Shown here: positions 7,846 to 15,625 of the stretch, piece after piece
How positions within the stretch are numbered: the stretch's first letter is position 1
How the letters are laid out: each line of letters begins with the position of its first letter
Assembly (NCBI GenBank): GCA_018402455.1
Contig: JAGYIG010000015.1
Span: forward strand, 16,768-80,767
Length of the DNA: 64,000 nucleotides
Source: Opitutaceae bacterium
GTDB lineage: Bacteria; Verrucomicrobiota; Verrucomicrobiia; Opitutales; Opitutaceae
Reading direction: 5' to 3'
The notes under the pieces: model-generated
The model's input: the letters and a program-made list of their open reading frames with translations, nothing else
Told to the model about the DNA's origin: nothing
Database searches by the model: none
Made by a program: the position numbers and the translations under genes

Positions 7846-10473
7846 TCAGGCCTCGGGCTTGGGATCTTCGGTTGGGTCCGGTTCCGGCGTGTCGGCGGAG
7901 GTGTCGACATCGTCAGAAGTATCCGTGGATTCACCGGTGGGAGTCTCGACCGGTATCGCTTCCGCATCGTCCGATGGTGTTTCCCCGGTTTCCCCGGCGG
8001 CGGCGGCATCGAGTTCCTCGTCGGATTCGACCACCTTGGCCAGGGAGAGCAAGGTGTCGCCCTTTTTGCCCAGCGTGAGGAGTTTGACGCCCTTGGCGCC
8101 GCGGTTGGTTTCGCGGACGGTGTTGATGGGGCAGCGCACGCTTTGGCCCTTGGAAGTGAGCAGCATGATCTCGTCGGTATCTTTGACCCCCAGGGCGCCG
8201 ACCAACGCGACCGAACCATCGTCGGGCAGGTTGATGGCGGTGACGCCGGTGCCGCCGCGGTTGATGAGGCGGTAGTCTTCGAAGCGGGTGCGCACGCCGA
8301 GGCCGGCTTCACTCGCGACCAGAAACTTCTTCTCGTGGTCGACGACCTCGATGGCTTGGAGGTAGTCGCCTTCCCGTTTGAAGCGCATGCCGGTGACTCC
8401 GCTGGTGGCGCGACCGGTGGGGCGGAAGAGCACCTCGCCGGTATCGGGATTTTTTTCGCGGAAGCGCACGGCCAGGCCCTGGTGGGAAACCAGAATGATC
8501 TCGTTGGAGCCATCGGTGAGCACACAACCGATGACATCGTCGCCCTCGGCCAGGTTGATGCCGATGAGGCCGCTTTCCCGGGTGGCGTTGGTGTAGGCGG
8601 CGAGGGCGGTCTTTTTGATCTGGCCGGACTTGGTGGCCATGACGAGGTAGTGTTCTTCGTCGAAATCGGTGTGGGTGAGCATGGCGGCGATCTTTTCGCC
8701 CTCGTCGAGAGCGAGGAACGATTTGACCGACTTGCCCTTGGAGACCCGGGACCCCTCCGGAATCTGGTAAACCTTTTTGGCCAGGCACTGGCCATCGGTG
8801 GTGATGAACAGGATGTAGTCGTGCGTCTGGGCGGTGAAGAGATGCTCCACGAAGTCTTCCTCGTAGGTTTCGGTGCCGATGACGCCCTTGCCGCCGCGTT
8901 TTTGGGACCGGTAGTCGGCGACGCGGGTGCGTTTGATGAAGCCCAGGTGCGAAATGGTGATGACCATACCCTCGTTGGGGATGACGTCCTCCATGCGGAA
9001 GTCGCCGATGGCGTGGCTGATTTCGGATTTGCGGGGGGAGGCGTATTTCTCCCCGGCGGCAACCAACTCCTCCTTGATCACATCGAGCAAGAGGCGCTCG
9101 GAGGCGAGGATGGCGCGCAGGCCCTCAATGATCTCCATCAACTGGCGGTATTCCTCCTCGATTTTTTCGCGTTCGAGGCCGGTGAGTTGGTAGAGGCGCA
9201 GTTCGAGGATGGCATCGGTCTGTTTTTCCGACAGCGGATATTTCGCCATCAATTTTTCCTTGGCCTCGAGCCGGTTGGCGGATGCCCGGATGATTTTCAC
9301 GAAGTCGTCCAGGTTATCGAGGGCGATCATGTAGCCCTCGAGGATGTGGGCGCGGGCTTCGGCCTTGCGCAGGCGGAACTGGGTGCGGCGGGTGACGACC
9401 TCGCGGCGATGCTCGATGTAGCAGTCGAGCAGCTCGCGGATGTTCATCTGCTTGGGCCGCTTCTGGTCGAGGGCCAGCAAAGTGACGCCGAAGGACGACT
9501 CCAAGGCCGTCTTCTTGTAGAGTTGATTGAGGATGGGCTCGGCCTGTTCACCGCGCTTGAGCTCGATGACGATGCGGGTGTTTTCGTCGGACTCGTCCCG
9601 CAGGTCCCGGATTCCCTCGATGGATTTTTCCCCCACCAGCTCCGCGATCTTCAACACCAGATTGGCGCGGTTCACATTGTAGGGCAGTTCGGTGATGATG
9701 ATCTGTTCGCCCCCGTTTTTCATTTCCTCGGCGTGGGCGCGGCCCCGGGTGCGGACGATGCCCTTGCCGGTGCGCAGGTAGGAGTCGATGCCGGCGGGGC
9801 CGCCGATCAGGCCGCCGGTGGGGAAGTCGGGTCCCCGGATGTGGGAGCACACCTCATCGAGGGAAATCTCCGGGTTGTCGATGATGGCGCAGGTGGCGGC
9901 GATGAGTTCGCCGAGATTGTGCGGGGGGATGTTGGTGGCCATGCCCACGGCGATACCGGTGGAGCCGTTCATCAAAAGGTTGGGCAGGGCGGACGGGAGC
10001 ACGGTGGGCTCCGTGGTGGATTCCTTGTAGTTGGGGGCGAAGTCGACGGTGTCTTCCTCGATATCGGCGAGCAGGGTCTCGGCCAGGGCGGTGAGGCGGG
10101 CCTCGGTGTAACGGTAAGCCGCGGGCGGGTCCCCATCGACCGAGCCGAAGTTGCCCTGCGGGTCGATCATGGGGTAACGCATCACCCAGTTCTGGGCCAT
10201 GCGCACGAGGGTGTCGTAGACGGACGAGTCACCATGCGGGTGGTAGTTTTTGAGCACCTCGCCGACCACGCCGGCGCACTTGTCGAACGGGCGGTTGTGG
10301 AGGAGGCCCTCCCGCAGCATGGCATAAAGGATGCGGCGCTGGACGGGCTTGAGGCCGTCGCGGGCATCGGGTAGGGCCCGGGATACGATGACGGACATCG
10401 AATAGTCGATGTAGGCCGTCTGCATGATATCGGTGATATTGGCCGTAGTGAGTTTTTCGTTGGCAGTGAACAC
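7846..10473 (-). CDS. gyrA: DNA gyrase subunit A
   Basis: Type IIA topoisomerase subunit that cuts and rejoins DNA, 875 residues. The catalytic tyrosine is in RYTEARL (Tyr122, same number as in E. coli). The quinolone-resistance region reads HPHGDSSVYD with Ser83 and Asp87 as in sensitive wild types. The GyrA box appears as QKRGGKG, marking a true gyrase with a DNA-wrapping C-terminal domain built of beta-pinwheel repeats. The C-terminus ends in a roughly 55-residue acidic, Thr/Pro-rich tail, which in other gyrases tunes supercoiling. gyrB lies upstream on the same strand but is separated by a GxxExxY gene. The frame is intact, unlike gyrB. Confidence 0.98.
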   Translation of the reverse strand: MFTANEKLTTANITDIMQTAYIDYSMSVIVSRALPDARDGLKPVQRRILYAMLREGLLHNRPFDKCAGVVGEVLKNYHPHGDSSVYDTLVRMAQNWVMRYPMIDPQGNFGSVDGDPPAAYRYTEARLTALAETLLADIEEDTVDFAPNYKESTTEPTVLPSALPNLLMNGSTGIAVGMATNIPPHNLGELIAATCAIIDNPEISLDEVCSHIRGPDFPTGGLIGGPAGIDSYLRTGKGIVRTRGRAHAEEMKNGGEQIIITELPYNVNRANLVLKIAELVGEKSIEGIRDLRDESDENTRIVIELKRGEQAEPILNQLYKKTALESSFGVTLLALDQKRPKQMNIRELLDCYIEHRREVVTRRTQFRLRKAEARAHILEGYMIALDNLDDFVKIIRASANRLEAKEKLMAKYPLSEKQTDAILELRLYQLTGLEREKIEEEYRQLMEIIEGLRAILASERLLLDVIKEELVAAGEKYASPRKSEISHAIGDFRMEDVIPNEGMVITISHLGFIKRTRVADYRSQKRGGKGVIGTETYEEDFVEHLFTAQTHDYILFITTDGQCLAKKVYQIPEGSRVSKGKSVKSFLALDEGEKIAAMLTHTDFDEEHYLVMATKSGQIKKTALAAYTNATRESGLIGINLAEGDDVIGCVLTDGSNEIILVSHQGLAVRFREKNPDTGEVLFRPTGRATSGVTGMRFKREGDYLQAIEVVDHEKKFLVASEAGLGVRTRFEDYRLINRGGTGVTAINLPDDGSVALVGALGVKDTDEIMLLTSKGQSVRCPINTVRETNRGAKGVKLLTLGKKGDTLLSLAKVVESDEELDAAAAGETGETPSDDAEAIPVETPTGESTDTSDDVDTSADTPEPDPTEDPKPEA

Positions 10474-10506
10474 GAGTAGGAAAAGTAGCGGGTAGGAAAG
10501 GGTTTT

Positions 10507-10544
10507 AAGCGCGAAGTCGCAAAGACGGCGAAGCGGACGCGAAG
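10507..10544. repeat. Left inverted flank of the GxxExxY cassette
   Basis: 38-bp G/A-rich segment beginning AAGCGCGAAGTCGCAAAG. Its reverse complement resembles 10963-10997 (AAGCGCAAAGCCGCGAAG on the minus strand) with mostly transition differences. The two segments bracket the GxxExxY frame in inverted orientation. Confidence 0.6.
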
Positions 10545-10548
10545 AGGT

Positions 10549-10959
10549 TTAGGAACGGAGGTCGAGGTTCAGGACGCGGCTGATTCCGTTTTTAATAAGG
10601 GGAACATTAAAGTTGATGAGCAGCCCGAGCGGCAGCTGCAGAAGCTTGAGGTAGGTGGCGAGCTGAACCCGGTGAATGGGCTCGATTTGAGTGACTGCTT
10701 TGAGCTCAACGAGGAGCTTCGTATCCACGAGCAAGTCGATCCGATAGGCGTGGGGAATCTCGGTGTCCCGATAGACGAGCGGTAGCGATTTTTCGCGTTC
10801 AATCTGATGCCCCCGGGCCGAGAGTTCGATCGCCAGGCAATCCCGATAGGTGCTCTCCAGCATGCCGGGACCGAGGGCGCGATGAACGGCCAAAGCCGCA
10901 TCCACCACCACTCCGGACAGGGTTTCCGTCTGGACGGGAATGGCTACGGTTCCAGGCAT
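10549..10959 (-). CDS. GxxExxY family protein
   Basis: Small protein of unknown function, 136 residues. It contains the family signature ALGPGMLESTYRDCLAIEL (GxxExxY), then YRIDLLVDTKLLVELKAV, which has the D...E-x-K layout of a PD-(D/E)XK nuclease fold, and the ending LPLGLLINFNVPLIKNGI. A nuclease-like role is inferred from the fold, not demonstrated. ATG at 10959 is preferred because it lies just inside the right inverted flank; an in-frame ATG at 11016, 1 nt after the gyrB stop, would add 19 residues encoded mostly by that flank. It sits between gyrB and gyrA, which are usually adjacent, so it is probably an insertion. Confidence 0.85.
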   Translation of the reverse strand: MPGTVAIPVQTETLSGVVVDAALAVHRALGPGMLESTYRDCLAIELSARGHQIEREKSLPLVYRDTEIPHAYRIDLLVDTKLLVELKAVTQIEPIHRVQLATYLKLLQLPLGLLINFNVPLIKNGISRVLNLDLRS

Positions 10960-10962
10960 CTT

Positions 10963-10997
10963 GGCGTCACCTTTGCCCCCTTCGCGGCTTTGCGCTT
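10963..10997. repeat. Right inverted flank of the GxxExxY cassette
   Basis: 35-bp counterpart of 10507-10544 in opposite orientation, located between the gyrB stop and the preferred ATG of the GxxExxY gene. Together the two form imperfect terminal inverted repeats around the gene. Confidence 0.6.
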
Positions 10998-11017
10998 CTA
11001 CGGAGTCGACCACCATT

Positions 11018-13563
11018 TCAGATGTCGAGGTTGGAGACGTTGAGGGCGTTGTCTTCGATGAACTGACGGCGGGGCGGGACTTCGTCGCCCATGAGCAGGG
11101 TGAAGAGCTCGTCGGCCTTGGCGGCATCGGCGATATCGACCTTGAGCAGCGCCGCTTGTTCGGGTCCACAGGTTTCTGAAAAAGCCGCTTGGGGTCATCA
11201 CCAAGCCCAGCTGGATGGAAAAAGGCTCCTTGCGTCCGAGGGTGCGGATGTGGGTCGAGGATCCCATGGCGCCGAGCCCGCGGTGCTTTCCGTCTTTGGC
11301 CGGCGCGCTTGGTGACGACATAACGGGCCTCATCCGTCGCGTGGAAGCGGTTGATTTCGAGCCCGGAGTCGGTTGATGGCGCGGAGGAGCTTGGTCATCC
11401 TGGTGGACTCAAAGATCTCATGGTGTGACGTGGCGGGGATAGCAAAGCGCCATTGGGTGGAAGGACGATGCCGGAGGAGGGGAAATGTTCTCTGGGCTGT
11501 CCCCAAGATCGGCGTCCACGCCCCGAAACCACGGGAAAACCCGCTCCGGGCGTGTTCCGTCGCGCAGGAAGACATGGACTCCCCGTTGCCCCCGCGAACT
11601 GGGCGATGTAGCGCGGCAGGTGATCAGGCTGTCCTTCTCAGGTTGGTCAAGGTATTCGGTGAGGGAGGCGCTGTAGTAAAGTCACCCTGGTAATCAGCCT
11701 TGAGGCGCCAGGCTTTCAATAATGCGATCGATCTGGGCCGAGGCGAAATGTGCGGTTGTCGCGCAGGCGGGGGGTGAGGGTGACGTCCCCGGAACCGAGT
11801 TCGAGCAGGCTACGGTTCAGCTGTTCGTCGCTGTCGACATACCGTTCGCGGCGCTTGCGTTTGATTTTGTAGAGGGGCGACAAGGATGTAGCACGCAGCT
11901 GCGCTTCGATCAGGCCCTCATCCGATTTGCATGGTAGAGAAAGGTCAGCAGCAGGGTGTGGATGTGGAGCCATCGACGTCCGCATCGGCCATGATGATGG
12001 GATCTTGTGGTAGCGGGCCTTGTCGATTCGCTGGAAGTCGCCGAGCGCTGTCGCCCCCGCCGATCCTGCGCCGATGGCGGTGATGAGGGTGCGGATTTCC
12101 TCGTTGGAGAGCAACTGTCGAGACGCAGCCCCGGAGCTGATGAGCTTACCGCGCAGGGGGTGGGAGGGCATGGCCTGAAGGGCGGTCCCACCGGTTTGGA
12201 TGGAGCGCCGGCGGAACTTCGCCCTCCACGATGTAGGGATTCGTGACTGACGGTCGCGTTCGGAAGAAGTCAAGAGTTTGCCCGGCAGACCGCCGCTGGT
12301 GAGGGCGCCCTTGCGGATGGTTTACCGAGCCTTGCGGGCGGCCTCCCGGGCGCGGGCGGCGTTGAGGGCTTTGTCGACGATGCGTTTGGCCACCCGAGGG
12401 TTGGTCTCGAAGTATTGCATCAAGCCCTCGTAGGCCGAGGAGCTGACGATGCCCTCAACCTCGGGGGAGAGCAGTTTGACCTTGGTCTGCGACTCGAATT
12501 TGGGGTCCGAGTGTTTGATTGAGATGACGGCGGAAAGCCCCTCCCGCACATCGTCGCCGGTGATTTGCGGATCCTTGTCCTTGAGCAGTTTGTTGGCGCG
12601 GGAGAACTGATTGATCGCGCGCGTCAGGGCCCCCCGGAAGCCGGACAAGTGGGTGCCGCCGTCGGGGTTATGGATGGTATTGGTGTAGCAGAGGACCTGG
12701 TCGTTGTAGGACTCGTTATACTGCAGCACCAATTCGAGGTGCACCTCGTTGGGCTTATCGTCGATCAACACCTCGGTGACTTTGGAAACGCGGACGGGAT
12801 CGGGGTGCAGCGGTTGTTTGCCGGTGTTGATCTGGCGCACAAACTCCACCACGCCGTCCTGATAGTAGTAGGAGATGGGTTTGGGCGCGGCCGGGCGTTC
12901 GTCGACGAAATTGATTTCCAAGCCGGAGTTGAGGAAAGCGAGTTCGCGCAGCCGTTGGGCGATGCGGTCCGCCACGAACACGGTGGTTTCGCGGAAAATC
13001 TCGGAGTCGGGTTTGAAGGTGACGTAGGTGCCGGTGCCTCGGGCGTTACCGATGACTTCGAGCTGCTTGATGGTCTTGCCCTGTTCAAATTTCATGTGGT
13101 GGACCTTCCCGTCGCGGGACACCTCCACTTCGAACCATTCGGAAACGGCGTTCACACACTTGGCGCCGACCCCGTGGGTGCCGCCGGAGAATTTGTAGCC
13201 TCCCTGACCGTATTTACCACCGGAGTGAAGCGTGGTGAGCACCATCTCGACCCCGGGGATGCCATACTTGGGGTGGACGTCCACGGGAATGCCGCGACCG
13301 TCGTCCCGGATGGAGATCGAACCATCGACATGGATGGCGACATCAATCTTTTGGCAATGGCCGGCAAGATGCTCATCGACGGAGTTGTCGAGCACCTCGG
13401 ATACGCAGTGATGGAGGGCCCGTTCGTCGGTGCCACCGATATACATGCCCGGCTTTTTCCGGACGGCCTCAAGGCCTTCGAGTTTGCCGAGCTGGGAGGC
13501 ATCGTAGTCGCCCAGAATGGCTTTATTGAGAGGAGGAGGAACCGGATCAGGTAGGTCGGACAT
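11018..13563 (-). CDS. gyrB: DNA gyrase subunit B, reading frame broken in the 3' half
   Basis: ATPase subunit of gyrase. The first 413 codons (13563 to about 12322) are intact and carry the GHKL ATPase motifs: EVLDNSVDE (Glu56, Asn60), IRDDGRGIP and the lid GGKYGQGGYKFSGGTHGVGA. After KALNAARAREAARKAR the frame fails, but family sequence continues in changing frames: VTNPYIVEGE, LRGKLIS, LLSNEEIRTLITAIGAG, KARYHKI, MADADVDG (the TOPRIM DxD), PLYKIKRKRRERYVD, ELGSGDV and a final FIEDNALNVSNLDI ending at TGA 11018-11020. The 2,546-nt span equals a normal ~850-codon gyrB. At least half a dozen small indels are needed to restore it. As gyrB is normally essential and no second copy is visible, consensus error is the likely cause. 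Confidence 0.9.
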
Positions 13564-13675
13564 GCAGAAAGTGGGCAGTAATGGATTCTAAGAGGAAAAG
13601 AGCATAGACAAATACCCCCCCCCACAACCGAAATTTCACCGAAACGAGACCTGTTTTGCGTCTATCGGGGGTATT

Positions 13676-13692
13676 TTAGGTTGCCGACCTAA
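13676..13692. promoter_or_regulatory. Candidate operator for the Rrf2 regulator
   Basis: Palindrome TTAGGT-N5-ACCTAA ending 26 nt before the Rrf2 start codon, in the 155-bp region between divergent gyrB and the regulator. Position and symmetry fit autoregulation, which is common in Rrf2 proteins; binding is inferred only. Confidence 0.4.
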
Positions 13693-13718
13693 GATTCGAC
13701 TCTAGCGTCCGCTCTTAA

Positions 13719-14132
13719 GTGAAATTGTCGGTTAAAGTAGACTACGCGTGCCGGGTATTGGCCCAATTGGCGCGCAGCTATGGGTCCGACCGGCTGGCCC
13801 ACATCGAAGATTTGGCAAAATCCGAGGCGGTGCCGGCCAACTATCTTGTTCAGATCCTGTCGGAGCTGCGCAATGGCGGGCTGATTTCCAGCAAGCGAGG
13901 CAAGCAAGGGGGCTATGCCTTGGCCCGCGCCCCGGGGGACGTCACCCTTTATGACATTGTGCGGCTGATCGAAGGCGACGTGCTGGAGCTGAGCGCGTCG
14001 GGCGATGGCTTCAGCGGCCCGCAAGTCGATGCCGTCTGGCGGGGGGTGAAACACGCGCTCGAGGACTATTGTCGGCAGCAGACACTCGATCAGATGACCA
14101 ATCTAAGCGGCGAAGAGATGTATTATATTTAG
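13719..14132 (+). CDS. Rrf2-family transcriptional regulator
   Basis: Winged-helix DNA-binding repressor/activator of 137 residues. The N-terminus VKLSVKVDYACRVLAQLA and the recognition segment VPANYLVQILSELRNGGLISSKRGKQGGYALAR are diagnostic, as is the dimer helix start LYDIVRLIEGD. The three clustered cysteines that bind the Fe-S cluster in IscR and NsrR are missing (only one Cys, in EDYCRQQ, lies in the region), so a CymR-like sensor of a different signal is more likely. The start is GTG at 13719. It is divergent from gyrB and followed 22 nt later by the zinc-ribbon gene. A palindrome just upstream may be its operator. Confidence 0.9.
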   Translation: MKLSVKVDYACRVLAQLARSYGSDRLAHIEDLAKSEAVPANYLVQILSELRNGGLISSKRGKQGGYALARAPGDVTLYDIVRLIEGDVLELSASGDGFSGPQVDAVWRGVKHALEDYCRQQTLDQMTNLSGEEMYYI

Positions 14133-14154
14133 TCGTCCCGATTCCCTTACTGCC

Positions 14155-14862
14155 ATGCGACATCCCGCCATCGAGTCCCTCCTGATTCTTCAAGACCGCG
14201 AACAGACGCGTCGCGCGCTGGGGCAAAATCTCGGGATGATTCCGGCGGACAAGGCCCGGGTGGAGCAGAAAATTGCGGCGGAGCGGGCGGCGATTGAGAC
14301 CGCCAAGGCGGAATGGCGGGGACTGGAGTCCCGCAAGAAGCTGTTGGAGACCGAAATCGGCGGGGCGGAGGATCGGTTGGCCAAGTATAGAACCCAGCAG
14401 TCACTCGTGAAGAAGAACGATGAGTATCAGGCGTTGGGTCACGAGATCGAGACGACCGAAGCTAAGATCGGCGAGCTGGAGGAGCAGGAGTTGGAGATCA
14501 TGTTTGCCATCGACCAGGCCAAGGAGCGATTTGCCGCGGCCGAGCAGGAATTAAACGACAACATTGCCGACCATACGGACCGGCTCAAGGTGCTGGACGA
14601 TCGCGATGCGAGCCTGCGTGCCGATTTGGGCGCCGCAGAAACGGCCTGCGAACAAGCCAAAATCGGCATCGAGGCCCGGGCGCTGCGGTTGTTTGAACAA
14701 GTGGCTTCACGGACTTTCCCCGCCTGTGTTGCAGTGGAGGGGGGGAAGTGTGGGGGGTGTCACCTGCGGGTTTCGGGCGAAGCCGAAGGGGTGGCTCGAA
14801 AAGGCGAAGAGCTGGCGCGCTGCGATCAATGTGGCCGCATCATCTGGTGGGAGTCGTCGTAG
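14155..14862 (+). CDS. Coiled-coil protein with C4 zinc ribbon (HP0958/CT398-like)
   Basis: A 235-residue protein with an N-terminal long coiled coil (about residues 10-170, rich in Glu/Lys/Ala heptads) and a C-terminal zinc ribbon with two cysteine pairs, KCGGCHL and RCDQCGR. This layout matches the C4-type zinc-ribbon family of HP0958 and chlamydial CT398, adaptor proteins that bind RNA or secretion/sigma factors. It stands immediately before rnpB; only an inverted repeat separates them. The exact role here is unknown. The start ATG at 14155 is followed directly by the conserved helix. Confidence 0.88.
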   Translation: MRHPAIESLLILQDREQTRRALGQNLGMIPADKARVEQKIAAERAAIETAKAEWRGLESRKKLLETEIGGAEDRLAKYRTQQSLVKKNDEYQALGHEIETTEAKIGELEEQELEIMFAIDQAKERFAAAEQELNDNIADHTDRLKVLDDRDASLRADLGAAETACEQAKIGIEARALRLFEQVASRTFPACVAVEGGKCGGCHLRVSGEAEGVARKGEELARCDQCGRIIWWESS

Positions 14863-14875
14863 GGTTGCTGGGCCA

Positions 14876-14944
14876 GGGGGTCACGTCGGAAAATGGTAAT
14901 TCCGTCCTGGCGGACTCCATTGCCATTTTAACGACATGACTCCG
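14876..14944. repeat. Interspersed inverted repeat, family 1, copy C
   Basis: About 69 bp, arms GGGTCACGTCGGAAAATGG and CCATTTTAACGACATGACTC, located between the zinc-ribbon gene and the rnpB promoter. It could double as a hairpin at the 3' end of the upstream transcript. Confidence 0.8.
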
Positions 14945-14955
14945 CGTTGGCGGGC

Positions 14956-14984
14956 TTGCTTTCAACGCCGCGGTGGGAGAATTT
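14956..14984 (+). promoter_or_regulatory. Candidate sigma-70 promoter of rnpB
   Basis: TTGCTT and GAATTT separated by 17 nt; the second hexamer ends 6 nt before the predicted RNA 5' end at 14991. Spacing is ideal but the -10 box is weak. Confidence 0.4.
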
Positions 14985-14990
14985 GGTCCT

Positions 14991-15477
14991 CTTGGTTCCG
15001 GGGCCTGATCGTCGCTCCGGGGTTCTTTGATCCCAAGGCTCAGGTAACGCTGAGCCCGTTAAGTTAAATCCTCGGAGAGGAAAGTCCGGACACCATCGGG
15101 CAGGATGCCGTGCGAGCTTCACCGCAAGCACGGGCGGCCTGCGTCAAGGCAGGTCGACGGATAGTGCCACAGAAAACAGGTAGCCTGGCCGCGCTCGGTT
15201 TCGCCGAGTCACGCCGGGTCATAGTGAAAAGGTGGGGTAAGAGCCCACCGCGCCGGCTGTGAAGTCGGTGGCAGGGTAAACCCCTTCCGGTGCAAGGCAA
15301 AATAGGCGACTGGCCGGCCCGGCCTTAAGTCGCGGGTATGTCGCATCCGCCGCCGTGCCAGCTGCTTCGCAGTTGACGCGGCGACGGGCAGGTCCTCCTC
15401 GGAGGGCTTGAGATAAATGACGATCGAAGCGCCCTCGGGCGTGGAACAGAATCCGGCTTATCGGTCCCGGAACCAAG
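14991..15477 (+). ncRNA. rnpB: RNase P RNA, bacterial type A
   Basis: Catalytic RNA that removes 5' leaders from pre-tRNAs. Conserved core blocks occur in order: GAGGAAAGTCCGGACACC (near 15077), ACAGAAAACAGGTAGCC (near 15170), GTAAGAGCCCACCG (near 15237), GGGTAAACCCC and CGGTGCAAG (near 15275-15297), and ACAGAATCCGGCTTATCGG (near 15446). The ends are set by helix P1: CTTGGTTCCGGGGCC at 14991 pairs with GGTCCCGGAACCAAG ending at 15477, with a single G-U. At about 487 nt it is longer than the ~377-nt E. coli RNA, the extra length lying in the 5' P3-like arm and a GC-rich 3' arm. The 148 bp after it hold a GGCCCC/GGGGCC hairpin (15591-15620), a weak terminator candidate. Confidence 0.93.
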
Positions 15478-15625
15478 ATCTCTCCGCGGCACGCCCCGCC
15501 GGGCGCGAGCGACACCCGGTTTCATCCGGTGGGTCGCTCCTGCGCCCCTCCACGCGACGGCCGCAGCCGCTGATCTTCGATCCCACCCCTGTTGGCCCCG
15601 TTTCGTTTTGGGGCCCAAACCCACG

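Noticed and set aside
8143..10374. Long plus-strand open frame (743 codons)
   Set aside because: It is antisense to gyrA, which has full family conservation; long shadow frames are expected in GC-rich DNA.
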